Assembly: GCA_030427215.1 (NCBI GenBank)
Contig: JAUHXB010000088.1
Coordinates: 1-5,835 of the forward strand
Reading direction: 5' to 3'
DNA from: Alphaproteobacteria bacterium
GTDB lineage: Bacteria > Pseudomonadota > Alphaproteobacteria > Micavibrionales > UBA1664
DNA length: 5,835 nucleotides
The position numbers and the translations under genes were made by a program. The notes below the pieces were generated by a model that was given only the letters and a program-made list of their open reading frames with translations, made no database searches and was not told the DNA's origin. The stretch's first letter is position 1. Every line of letters starts with the position of its first letter. Below are positions 1-5,644 of this stretch, piece after piece.

Positions 1-318
1 AAAAGACGATATAATCAATCGGATTTGATCGGGCGTGAGCTATCAAAATATTACCCTGATATTGATTATTATCCTGATGGATTATTACGCGTTAAAAATA
101 CAGTTAGCCAAGGTCACAAAAAAGCCAAAGACCGAAAACGCAATGTCTCAAAAGCCTTTCAAGCGAATGAAACATATAATTTTAAGGGCAAGCGCGTCTT
201 AATTATCGATGATGTGTTTACCACGGGCGCAACGGTCAATGAATGTGCCAAGACTTTATATGGTTCGGGCGCGTTAGAAGTGAATTGTCTTACTCTGGCG
301 AAGATCGTGAATGATTAA
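1..318 (+). CDS. comF: ComF family phosphoribosyltransferase, C-terminal part (5' end outside window)
   Basis: The reading frame is open from the first base, so the visible 105 residues are the C-terminal part of a longer protein; a TTG at 25 is internal and not the start. The fragment opens with RRYNQSDLIG, matching the ComF RGYNQ-type block, followed by a basic QGHKKAKDRKRNV stretch matching the family's Q..L...ER..N block. Next comes the type I phosphoribosyltransferase PRPP loop IIDDVFTTGAT (about 202-234), with the paired acidic residues and the TTGAT turn. The family is cytoplasmic and linked to DNA uptake in naturally competent bacteria, although many members sit in non-competent genomes and their substrate is unclear. 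The N-terminal zinc-finger part expected for ComF cannot be seen. comF next to grxC is, from memory, a common alphaproteobacterial arrangement; here a 138-aa orphan and a reversed ubiH-type gene separate them. Confidence 0.88.
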   Translation, partial: KRRYNQSDLIGRELSKYYPDIDYYPDGLLRVKNTVSQGHKKAKDRKRNVSKAFQANETYNFKGKRVLIIDDVFTTGATVNECAKTLYGSGALEVNCLTLAKIVND

Positions 319-320
319 TG

Positions 321-349
321 TTGACATAGCTAATGCGATATAAGATAGT
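321..349 (+). promoter_or_regulatory. Putative promoter of the 138-aa gene, leaderless arrangement
   Basis: A perfect -35 TTGACA (321-326), a 17-nt spacer and a -10-like GATAGT (344-349, four of six consensus bases) lie in the 37-nt gap after the comF stop. The ATG at 356 is 6 nt after the -10, about where transcription would start, and no Shine-Dalgarno is present. The nine bases TTGACATAG recur at 2254, again 29 nt after the hexamer to the ATG. Confidence 0.5.
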
Positions 350-355
350 CTACAT

Positions 356-772
356 ATGAATAATATTATTCCACGCCATCAACCATACTCCTCACCAAGA
401 GACATTAAAGAAATCGAAATATCTAATAAGGATTTTGCAAAAAAAATCGATTGGCGGAACCGTTTGACCGTTCTCTATACTGAGGGAGTAAAACTTTCAT
501 TCATATTCCAATCAGCCGTAGATTATTCTCAATCAAATAACTTTTATGCCCTTGCTGGCTTAGGCCTTTATGTCGCAACAGCCGCTTACCAAGCGTTTAC
601 TATAAAAAATGAAAAAGACGAGCATAACAAAGATGAGCTAGTTGAAGGTCAATATTGGCTTGATAAACATCAAGAACCCATTGCCAAAATTGAACCTTAT
701 GGAACGCAGCTTAAAAAATCACTTATTCCCGGTCGAGGCCTCGCTTTCTTGAAACTTCCAAAATTGCGATAG
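356..772 (+). CDS. Hypothetical protein, 138 aa, one possible membrane segment
   Basis: I do not recognise this protein. It has a polar N-terminus (about 1-36), a middle with the hydrophobic stretch FYALAGLGLYVATAAYQAF (about 63-81) that may span or touch a membrane, and a charged linker NEKDEHNKDE. A C-terminal part rich in K, P and G follows, including QYWLDKHQEPIAKIEPYG (100-116). No signal peptide and no catalytic motif are visible. The ATG is chosen because it sits just after a promoter-like pair; there is no ribosome binding site. The gene fills the space between comF and the convergent FAD hydroxylase exactly: its TAG ends at 772 and the opposite stop begins at 773. Codons are A/T-rich. 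It may be lineage-specific or acquired. That the frame is real is likely but not certain. Confidence 0.6.
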   Translation: MNNIIPRHQPYSSPRDIKEIEISNKDFAKKIDWRNRLTVLYTEGVKLSFIFQSAVDYSQSNNFYALAGLGLYVATAAYQAFTIKNEKDEHNKDELVEGQYWLDKHQEPIAKIEPYGTQLKKSLIPGRGLAFLKLPKLR

Positions 773-1921
773 TTACCCCTTCGGTGCTAAACCCTGTTCC
801 ATTAAAATTTTACGGATTGGTCCTGCATTCGATATCGCACGCAGTCCAAAACGGCGAAGACCTCGGATAATGGCGTTATCATTTGCCACCATATTGTTCA
901 GCATATTCACACCGAAGTGGCGCGGAGCCATATCGCGGCGACGGTTTCGCGCGTAAGCCTTTAGCATCTCTATCCCGCCGACATCATCCGTATTTAAAAT
1001 ACAATCCGCTAACGCCCCAACATCACGCAGGGATAAATTCAACCCCTGTGCCCCGATGGGGGATAGAACATGCGCCGCCTCAGCAATTAATGCCATTTTT
1101 GGCGCGATTAATCGTTTGGCCTTTAATGTCATGAGTGGCCAGCTTTCAGGATCTACGACTAAATCAATCTGCCCTAAAATATCACGGCTTCGGTCTTGCA
1201 ACGCGTTAATAAACGCATCTTTTGATAATTTTAAAAATGCGTCTGCATCCGTCGTTTTTTCAACCCACACTATTGCGCTTGTGTTGTCACCATGAGGCAC
1301 AAATGTGCATGGCCCACCTGACCGATGAAATTCTGTTGACGTGTTATTGTGGGGTTGAGTGTGCGATATCACGCATGTGATTGCGCTCTGGCCATAGTCT
1401 TTTCGTGTGGCGTCAATCCCAGACCATGTCCTTACAATTGAATTGCGTCCGTCCGCTCCAACAACCAAATCAGCCTGAGTAATCACATCATGTTTTTCAT
1501 CAATATTTGTATTTTCAAGAATAGCTATATTATTCTGCGCTCGCGCCCTATCCGCCAATAAAGCCGTCATGGGAACAAGGGGAACATTATAGCCAAATTC
1601 ATCCAATTCCAATTCAGAGCTGTGAAAGTCTTGTCGGATCATTTTATCCGCCCCACGCGGATAGTCACTATCATCAATGATTGATAATGTCGAAAGCGGT
1701 GTGCATTGGGGTTTAAATTCAGGCCACGCCCCTGCCCTTTCCAAAATTTCCAAACTGCCCTGCATCAATGCGGTTGTTCGTGCGGTTAGCTTGATATTTT
1801 TTGTATCAGGCAATGCATGTTTATCAATCACTGTTACATCGATATCATGATCGGCAAGAATTAACGCGAGCGTTAACCCTGGAATTCCTGCACCAACGAT
1901 TGAGACTTTACTTTTTTGCAT
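773..1921 (-). CDS. UbiH/UbiF/COQ6-family FAD-dependent hydroxylase (ubiquinone biosynthesis)
   Basis: This 382-aa protein is full length for class A flavoprotein monooxygenases that hydroxylate the aromatic ring of ubiquinone precursors at the inner membrane, using NAD(P)H and O2. The N-terminal dinucleotide fold has GAGIPG at 10-15, with an acidic residue (D33) closing the second strand. The DG motif GADGR is at 155-159. The second FAD motif, EAAHVLSPIGAQGLN, is at 281-295. A basic C-terminal helical part, YARNRRRDMAPRHF (323-336), is typical of alphaproteobacterial members. The usual glycine before EAAH/DAAH is alanine (A280), a mild departure. Which ring carbon it acts on (UbiH, UbiF, UbiL or UbiM type) cannot be told, so no symbol is given. 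It is divergent from grxC with a 54-nt gap and convergent with the 138-aa gene. The start codon follows AGGAG at an unusually long 15-nt spacing. Confidence 0.9.
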   Translation of the reverse strand: MQKSKVSIVGAGIPGLTLALILADHDIDVTVIDKHALPDTKNIKLTARTTALMQGSLEILERAGAWPEFKPQCTPLSTLSIIDDSDYPRGADKMIRQDFHSSELELDEFGYNVPLVPMTALLADRARAQNNIAILENTNIDEKHDVITQADLVVGADGRNSIVRTWSGIDATRKDYGQSAITCVISHTQPHNNTSTEFHRSGGPCTFVPHGDNTSAIVWVEKTTDADAFLKLSKDAFINALQDRSRDILGQIDLVVDPESWPLMTLKAKRLIAPKMALIAEAAHVLSPIGAQGLNLSLRDVGALADCILNTDDVGGIEMLKAYARNRRRDMAPRHFGVNMLNNMVANDNAIIRGLRRFGLRAISNAGPIRKILMEQGLAPKG

Positions 1922-1936
1922 TGCGGTATAAATTAA

Positions 1937-1956
1937 CTCCTGACATATAAATTATA
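1937..1956 (-). promoter_or_regulatory. -10 box and ribosome binding site of the FAD hydroxylase gene
   Basis: On the minus strand a perfect TATAAT (1956 to 1951) is followed by AGGAG (1941 to 1937) and then, 15 nt later, the ATG at 1921. Transcription starting near 1944 would give a leader of roughly 20 nt carrying the AGGAG. No good -35 is seen at the right distance, because the region upstream is the grxC ribosome binding site and start. The 54-bp divergent gap therefore holds signals for both genes. Confidence 0.4.
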
Positions 1957-1961
1957 GCTTC

Positions 1962-1967
1962 GAGGAG
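1962..1967 (+). promoter_or_regulatory. Ribosome binding site of grxC
   Basis: GAGGAG lies 8 nt before the ATG at 1976. It is the strongest Shine-Dalgarno in the window and fixes the grxC start. It contrasts with the SD-less starts at 356, 2289 and 3298. Confidence 0.75.
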
Positions 1968-1975
1968 AATAAACA

Positions 1976-2242
1976 ATGGCGAAAATTGAAATTTACACTT
2001 GGGACACATGTCCATTTTGCATTCGTGCAAAGGCGTTGTTGGATCAAAAGGATGTTGATTACACAGAATATATGATTAAGGGCGATGACGATGCCCGCGA
2101 TAAAATGGCCGCCCGCGCCAATGGTCGCCGCACCGTTCCACAAATTTTTATCAATGACCAATGGGTTGGCGGATGCGATGACATGATGTTATTAGAAGCC
2201 GAAGGGAAGTTGGATAAGCTTCTTTCAAAATCGGCAGCTTGA
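1976..2242 (+). CDS. grxC: Glutaredoxin 3 (GrxC)
   Basis: This small cytoplasmic thioltransferase reduces protein disulfides and glutathione mixed disulfides with electrons from glutathione. At 88 aa it is of normal family length. The dithiol active site CPFC is at residues 12-15, the cis-proline motif TVP at 53-55, and the glutathione-binding GGCDD at 65-69, all in the expected order for class I glutaredoxins (GrxC type: IYTWDTCPFC and VPQIFIND). The start is supported by GAGGAG 8 nt upstream. The gene is intact, but its last 26 codons and stop have a diverged second copy at 3176-3256 beyond the next gene. The 3' end of this functional copy may therefore have been supplied by an inserted segment; the protein itself looks normal throughout. 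Confidence 0.95.
   Translation: MAKIEIYTWDTCPFCIRAKALLDQKDVDYTEYMIKGDDDARDKMAARANGRRTVPQIFINDQWVGGCDDMMLLEAEGKLDKLLSKSAA
2160..2242 (+). repeat. Direct repeat, left copy (3' end of intact grxC)
   Basis: This 83-bp segment matches 3174-3256 in the same orientation and without gaps. The first 16 bases, AATGGGTTGGCGGATG, are identical; after one C/T difference GATGACATG is identical too. From codon 63 to the stop I count 21 mismatches in 81 bases. Upstream of 2160 the two copies are unrelated, so the left edge of homology is sharp. Confidence 0.85.
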
Positions 2243-2253
2243 AAAAGAATAAT

Positions 2254-2282
2254 TTGACATAGGTATTTATTTCTAGTAAATA
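2254..2282 (+). promoter_or_regulatory. Putative promoter of the YgjV-like gene, leaderless arrangement
   Basis: A perfect -35 TTGACA (2254-2259), a 17-nt spacer and a weak -10 TAAATA (2277-2282, three of six consensus bases) fall in the 46-nt gap after grxC. The ATG at 2289 is 6 nt beyond, with no Shine-Dalgarno. The -35 and its extension TTGACATAG, and the 29-nt distance to the start codon, are the same as at 321-356. Confidence 0.45.
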
Positions 2283-2288
2283 TTTTCT

Positions 2289-3152
2289 ATGTTAAAAAAA
2301 TGTTTTAATTACTATGCTAAAAATCTTTACGGGGCCAGCAAGGAAGCTTACGAAATTGTTCAAAGCTACCCCCAGAGATTTAAAGAAAAAAACACATTTG
2401 GTAAAATCCTCTCTGTTGGTAAAGTTGCTGCCGTTCCACTATCAATCTATTTAACATCTGGAACCACTCTTTCCACCGCGGCCATTATTGGTGCCGCCAC
2501 GCTAAGTATGGTTATGCTCATGCTTAGAATGAAAAACAACAAACATAAAAACGCAATGGGCGCCCCCATTGCCTATGCAAATATGGCGCAAAAACTTTTA
2601 CTTGGTGGAACAGGATATGCCATCATGGCAGGTATTGCGGGAACACGTGGTCTTGTAATGGCCGCACTACCAGATACAAAAGAGTCTGAAAGATTAAGAA
2701 ATCGTGTCGGATTCGCCTTTGCCGCAACAGGTATTGGACTTATAGGTGTTGTCGCTCATCAAAAGCAAGAATTATGGGAGCTACTGCCCATGGCTTCAAT
2801 GTTACTGGGGACACTGGCATCGACCAAAATTAATGATAAGTCATATCAGGCGCGCGTCTGTCATGTTATTGCCAATACTAATAATTTTATATACAGCATG
2901 CTATATTCAGGTGCGGCTGGGCCCGCTATGATTGATGCAACAGGGGCAAGCCTTGCGGCAACAACAATTGCCGAAAATGACATCCCCAAACAGAAAAGAA
3001 CTGGCGAACGATTAAGCCTGTCAAAAAGAGCGACGGCCTATTTCCAAACCGTTATTAACTCAGAAAAACGAAATGATTTTCTTTATAAAGAAATGCCCAC
3101 GACCGTTTTAAATTTAAGAAGAAAACCAAAACTATCCCTTAATTGCTGTTGA
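2289..3152 (+). CDS. Polytopic membrane protein, YgjV-like C-terminal half
   Basis: This 287-aa protein probably lies in the inner membrane. A basic, polar N-terminus (1-40) is followed by about six hydrophobic segments, near 42-56, 60-80, 97-127, 138-156, 162-177 and 188-226. A soluble, basic tail follows (231-287) and ends in NCC. From about 160 the pattern ELWELLPMASMLLGTLAS, then a loop and ARV, then a helix ending GPAMIDA, resembles my recollection of Escherichia coli YgjV (ELLP...S.., R, GTMIE). The function of that family is not established. It is longer than YgjV (about 180 aa) at both ends. There is no Shine-Dalgarno; the ATG is placed by the promoter-like pair 6 nt upstream. The gene sits between the two copies of the grxC 3' end and so is probably inserted cargo. 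Family assignment is moderate; that it is a membrane protein is clear. Confidence 0.65.
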   Translation: MLKKCFNYYAKNLYGASKEAYEIVQSYPQRFKEKNTFGKILSVGKVAAVPLSIYLTSGTTLSTAAIIGAATLSMVMLMLRMKNNKHKNAMGAPIAYANMAQKLLLGGTGYAIMAGIAGTRGLVMAALPDTKESERLRNRVGFAFAATGIGLIGVVAHQKQELWELLPMASMLLGTLASTKINDKSYQARVCHVIANTNNFIYSMLYSGAAGPAMIDATGASLAATTIAENDIPKQKRTGERLSLSKRATAYFQTVINSEKRNDFLYKEMPTTVLNLRRKPKLSLNCC

Positions 3153-3173
3153 AAATAATTTTCTTTAATAACT

Positions 3174-3256
3174 AATGGGTTGGCGGATGTGATGACATGC
3201 AGCTTTTGGAAGCTGAGGGGAAGTTGGATAAGTTATTGAATCAAAAGGTGGCTTAA
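3174..3256 (+). repeat. Direct repeat, right copy (displaced grxC 3' end)
   Basis: This is the partner of 2160-2242 in the same orientation, with identity densest in the first 36 bases. Its left limit is the AA at 3174-3175, after AT-rich sequence unrelated to grxC. It ends at the TAA, and no similarity continues past the stop. Confidence 0.85.
3176..3256 (+). pseudogene. grxC: Headless remnant of a grxC gene (codons 63-88 and stop)
   Basis: In frame this reads WVGGCDDMQLLEAEGK, then LDKLLNQKVA and TAA, which is the glutathione-binding GGCDD motif and last helix of GrxC. Against the intact gene 21 of 26 residues match. Seven further codons differ only synonymously, and four of the five replacements are in the last five residues. 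The codon before W63 is TAA, and the active-site CPFC part is absent, so it cannot make a glutaredoxin. The pattern of change shows divergence while under selection, then recent truncation. The TAA lies 41 nt before the HerA-like gene, consistent with this being the original grxC end at this locus. Positions 3200-3215 also form a 6-bp stem with a TTGG loop, absent from the other copy and probably accidental. Confidence 0.82.
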
Positions 3257-3263
3257 ATTTCCC

Positions 3264-3292
3264 TTGGTGGTTTTATACCCTCGGGCTATAAA
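3264..3292 (+). promoter_or_regulatory. Putative promoter of the HerA-like gene, leaderless arrangement
   Basis: TTGGTG (3264-3269), a 17-nt spacer and TATAAA (3287-3292, five of six consensus bases) lie in the 41-nt gap after the grxC remnant. The ATG at 3298 begins 5 nt after the -10, and no Shine-Dalgarno is present. The gene would therefore have its own promoter and an mRNA with almost no leader. Confidence 0.5.
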
Positions 3293-3297
3293 TAAAC

Positions 3298-4770
3298 ATG
3301 CTTAAAAATGATGCTATATACCTTGGGTCTTCCACCCACAAAAATGAACCTCAATATTTACCTTTAAAATACGCCAATCGGCATGGGCTGGTTGCTGGGG
3401 CAACTGGAACGGGGAAAACCGTCACACTTCAAAATTTGGCAGAAGGATTCGCCAATGCGGGTGTGCCTGTGTTTATGGCTGATGTAAAAGGCGATTTATC
3501 GGGTATGTGCGAGGTTGGCAATATGGAAGATTTCCTTGTCAAACGTGCCGAACTTATTGGGTTAGAGAGTTATTTTCCAGCGGCAATGCCCGTTGTGTTT
3601 TGGGATTTATATGGAGAGCAAGGCCACCCCATTCGCACCACAATCACCGAAATGGGCCCCATATTATTGGCGCGGTTATTGGATTTAAATAATACACAGG
3701 AAGGCATTTTAAACATCGCATTCACCGTTGCGCGTGACGAAAAAATGCCGTTGCTTGATTTAAAGGATCTGCGCGCATTATTGGTGAATATCAGCGACCG
3801 CGCCGCGGAGTTATCCGCCGAATACGGCAATATTTCAAAAGCATCGGTTGGTGCCATTCAACGATCCCTGCTCTCGCTTGAATCCCAAGGTGTTGAAAAC
3901 TTCTTTGGTGAACCTGCACTCAATATATCTGACATGATGCGGACATCATTGGATGGCAAAGGGATTTGCAACATTTTAGCGGCGGATAAATTAATCCAAT
4001 CACCAAAGCTTTATTCAACATTTTTACTCTGGTTGCTTGCGGAATTATTTGAGGAATTACCAGAGGCAGGCGACATGGACAAACCAAAACTTGTTTTCTT
4101 TTTTGACGAGGCTCACCTTTTGTTTAAAGATGCACCAAAAGCATTATTGGAAAAGGTTGAACAGGTTGTTAGGTTGATACGATCAAAGGGTGTTGGGGTT
4201 TATTTTGTCACACAAACACCGTCAGATGTTCCCGAAACCGTATTGGCGCAATTGGCCAATAAAATTCAACATGGGCTTCGTGCCTTTACGCCAAAGGCCC
4301 AAAAGGCGGTGAAGGCCGCGGCGCAATCATTCCGTGCCAACCCTGATTTGGACACTGAAACGGTGATTACCGAATTGGGAATTGGCGAGGCATTGGTCAG
4401 CACATTAGAGAAAAAAGCCATCCCATCCATGGTGCAACAAACCATGATCCGTCCGCCAATATCGAAATTGGGCCCTTGTTCGCCTGACAAACGGAAACAA
4501 GTTATGCAGGCTTCGCCCGTTGGTGCATTATATGACACGGCGATTGATCGCGAAAGTGCCTATGAAATGCTCAAGGCGAAACAGGTTGAGGCGCAAAAGA
4601 CCGCCGCGGCCAATGATGACACAATCTTAGGAACACAAAAAAAGAATGTGAAAAAATCATCCCGAATGGGTTATGGTGAAACAATCGTAAAGCAAATCAT
4701 CCGCAGTGTTTTCACGGCCTCGAATTTAAAGAAAATCGTCAATATTGCCATGAGAACAATGAGAAAATAA
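3298..4770 (+). CDS. HerA-like P-loop ATPase, DUF853/YjgR family
   Basis: This 490-aa protein is close to the length of E. coli YjgR (about 500 aa). The Walker A motif GATGTGKT is at 34-41, followed by the family block [10 protein letters not shown] (60-69). Walker [10 protein letters not shown], is at 265-273, and the [14 protein letters not shown] segment (299-312) carries a polar sensor glutamine. HGLRAFTP (335-342) fits the conserved arginine region. This is the HerA/FtsK superfamily of DNA or protein pumping ATPases, but the role of the DUF853 branch is not known. No nuclease (NurA) or other HerA defence partner is adjacent, so a defence role is not supported. The tail (about 440-490) is basic and possibly peripheral to membrane or DNA. 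The start is supported by the conserved N-terminal pattern YLG and by the promoter. A 72-aa membrane protein follows 13 nt downstream and is probably co-transcribed. Confidence 0.88.
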   Translation: MLKNDAIYLGSSTHKNEPQYLPLKYANRHGLVAGATGTGKTVTLQNLAEGFANAGVPVFMADVKGDLSGMCEVGNMEDFLVKRAELIGLESYFPAAMPVVFWDLYGEQGHPIRTTITEMGPILLARLLDLNNTQEGILNIAFTVARDEKMPLLDLKDLRALLVNISDRAAELSAEYGNISKASVGAIQRSLLSLESQGVENFFGEPALNISDMMRTSLDGKGICNILAADKLIQSPKLYSTFLLWLLAELFEELPEAGDMDKPKLVFFFDEAHLLFKDAPKALLEKVEQVVRLIRSKGVGVYFVTQTPSDVPETVLAQLANKIQHGLRAFTPKAQKAVKAAAQSFRANPDLDTETVITELGIGEALVSTLEKKAIPSMVQQTMIRPPISKLGPCSPDKRKQVMQASPVGALYDTAIDRESAYEMLKAKQVEAQKTAAANDDTILGTQKKNVKKSSRMGYGETIVKQIIRSVFTASNLKKIVNIAMRTMRK

Positions 4771-4783
4771 AAAGGATATAAAA

Positions 4784-5002
4784 ATGACTGATATTAAAAA
4801 AGATGTAAAAGACACGGTTGAAAATGTTAAGGACGTTGCCCACGATATCGAGGACGAAATTGAAACCGTTGCGCATAATACTGTTCACCCAGAAGATGAA
4901 ACCGATGCAGAAGCACGCAAACGCCAACCATTCATGCCCATTATTGGGGCCATTTTAATCGGATTGATTTTGTTTATCGCGTTGATGTTTTTTTATAAGT
5001 GA
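4784..5002 (+). CDS. Small single-span membrane protein, 72 aa
   Basis: The N-terminal half (about 3-31) is a highly charged helix with repeated KDVKDTVENVKDVAHD-type spacing, suited to an amphipathic or coiled-coil helix. A short acidic linker and the basic RKRQPF (45-50) follow. One hydrophobic span (52-70) ends in YK at the C-terminus. The cluster RKR just before the span predicts an N-in, C-out orientation, with the charged helix in the cytoplasm. AAAGGA (4771-4776) lies 7 nt before the ATG. Together with the 13-nt distance to the ATPase stop it indicates translation from the same mRNA, so it may anchor or regulate that ATPase; this is inference. I know no named family. Its last 10 bases overlap the 3' end of the convergent rdgB. 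Confidence 0.75.
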   Translation: MTDIKKDVKDTVENVKDVAHDIEDEIETVAHNTVHPEDETDAEARKRQPFMPIIGAILIGLILFIALMFFYK

Positions 5003-5592
5003 TCAAATAATCCGACTAATTTTTCAAATGCGCGTTTACGGTGAGAGTATTTTTCTTTGCCTTCCGCCCCTAATTCGGCAAATGTTTGTGTTTCATTTTC
5101 TGGCATAAAGATTGGGTCATATCCAAACCCATGATCTCCACGCGGGGGATAACACAGGTTACCATTGACTTCACCCCTTGACACAAATTCCTGACCATCA
5201 GGCATAACAAGCGCCAAAGCGGCAACAAATAATGCCGATTTGGCGGGATTATCACCGACCTCATCCCAAACACGTTTCATCGCCATGTCGAAATCTTTAT
5301 TCGGCCCCGCCCACCGTGCAGAATAAATGCCGGGTGCACCATTAAGGGCACTCACGCTTAGGCCACTATCATCCGCTAAACAAGGCATCGCTGTAATCTC
5401 ACAAGCGTAACGTGCCTTTAACAATGCATTACCCTCAAACGTGTCTTCCGTTTCCTCGGGTTCAGGCAGGCCAATTTTATCCGCGCCAATGATTTTGACG
5501 TCATAGGGTTCGAACATTGTTTGAAATTCGGCGACCTTCCCCGCGTTATGCGTGGCAAGGACGATTTTGGATGGAAAATTAAATATTGACAT
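4993..5592 (-). CDS. rdgB: RdgB/HAM1 family non-canonical purine NTP pyrophosphatase
   Basis: This cytoplasmic enzyme hydrolyses dITP, ITP and XTP to the monophosphates and pyrophosphate, keeping deaminated purines out of DNA and RNA. With the start at 5592 it has 199 aa, the usual family length. The motifs are in order: substrate-loop THNAGK (14-19), EDTFEGNA (49-56), catalytic LADDSGL (72-78), GIYSARWAG (88-96), GFGYDPIF (155-162) and SHRKRA (183-188). The frame is open up to another ATG at 5646, but that would add 18 residues (MLNSFN...) not typical of the family and overlap the start of the divergent gene, so I prefer 5592. No clear ribosome binding site precedes it; a TAGATT (5605 to 5600) 7 nt upstream could be the -10 of a leaderless transcript, without a good -35. 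It is convergent with the 72-aa gene. Confidence 0.93.
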   Translation of the reverse strand: MSIFNFPSKIVLATHNAGKVAEFQTMFEPYDVKIIGADKIGLPEPEETEDTFEGNALLKARYACEITAMPCLADDSGLSVSALNGAPGIYSARWAGPNKDFDMAMKRVWDEVGDNPAKSALFVAALALVMPDGQEFVSRGEVNGNLCYPPRGDHGFGYDPIFMPENETQTFAELGAEGKEKYSHRKRAFEKLVGLFDHL

Positions 5593-5614
5593 ATTTTTTA
5601 ATCTACTGTATTTT
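5586..5614 (+). promoter_or_regulatory. Putative promoter of the right-edge membrane protein gene
   Basis: TTGACA (5586-5591), a 17-nt spacer and TATTTT (5609-5614, four of six) point rightward. The -35 lies over the first codons of the preferred rdgB start, so activity here could compete with rdgB initiation. Transcription starting near 5621 would give a leader of about 24 nt containing the ribosome binding site at 5632. Confidence 0.5.
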
Positions 5615-5631
5615 AAAAAAATAACTGCATT

Positions 5632-5637
5632 AAAGGA
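5632..5637 (+). promoter_or_regulatory. Ribosome binding site of the right-edge gene
   Basis: AAAGGA lies 7 nt before the ATG at 5645 and is the reason for choosing that start. Confidence 0.6.
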
Positions 5638-5644
5638 ATTTAGC

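Larger units (their letters stand above)
2160..3173 (+). mobile_element. Possible single-gene insertion unit at the 3' end of grxC
   Basis: The interval between the starts of the two grxC 3'-end repeats is 1014 bp. It holds only the tail of grxC, a short promoter region and the YgjV-like gene. The arrangement matches what site-specific integration at the 3' end of a gene leaves: an intact target gene whose end comes from the incoming DNA, cargo, and the displaced original end. No integrase, transposase or terminal inverted repeat was found, so any recombinase would have had to act in trans. Homologous recombination of donor DNA, or loss of most of a tandem grxC duplicate, would leave a similar picture. 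The mechanism is inference. Confidence 0.35.

Noticed and set aside
25..318. TTG at 25 as the start of a 97-aa protein
   Set aside because: The frame is open to the window edge and the upstream residues RRYNQSD belong to a conserved ComF block, so the gene simply starts outside the window.
734..743. Perfect palindrome CGAGGCCTCG near the end of the 138-aa gene, followed by CTTTCTT
   Set aside because: It has no loop, so at most a 3-4 bp stem could form, and it lies within coding sequence. Chance is likely.
1952..2161. Minus-strand open frame opposite grxC
   Set aside because: It lies over a clear glutaredoxin gene, its translation shows no domain, and it covers the grxC ribosome binding site. 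It is a shadow frame.
3151..3163. AT-rich palindrome GAAAATAATTTTC as a terminator after the YgjV-like gene
   Set aside because: The stem is almost all A-T with a loop of about 3 nt and no proper U-run; too weak to call.
3570..3857. Minus-strand open frame opposite the HerA-like gene (and a similar one at 4266-4538)
   Set aside because: Both are antisense to well-supported ATPase coding sequence and carry no recognisable protein features.
3298..4770. HerA-NurA type phage defence system
   Set aside because: The ATPase belongs to the DUF853/YjgR branch found widely as a lone gene, and no nuclease, Sir2 or other defence partner is next to it.
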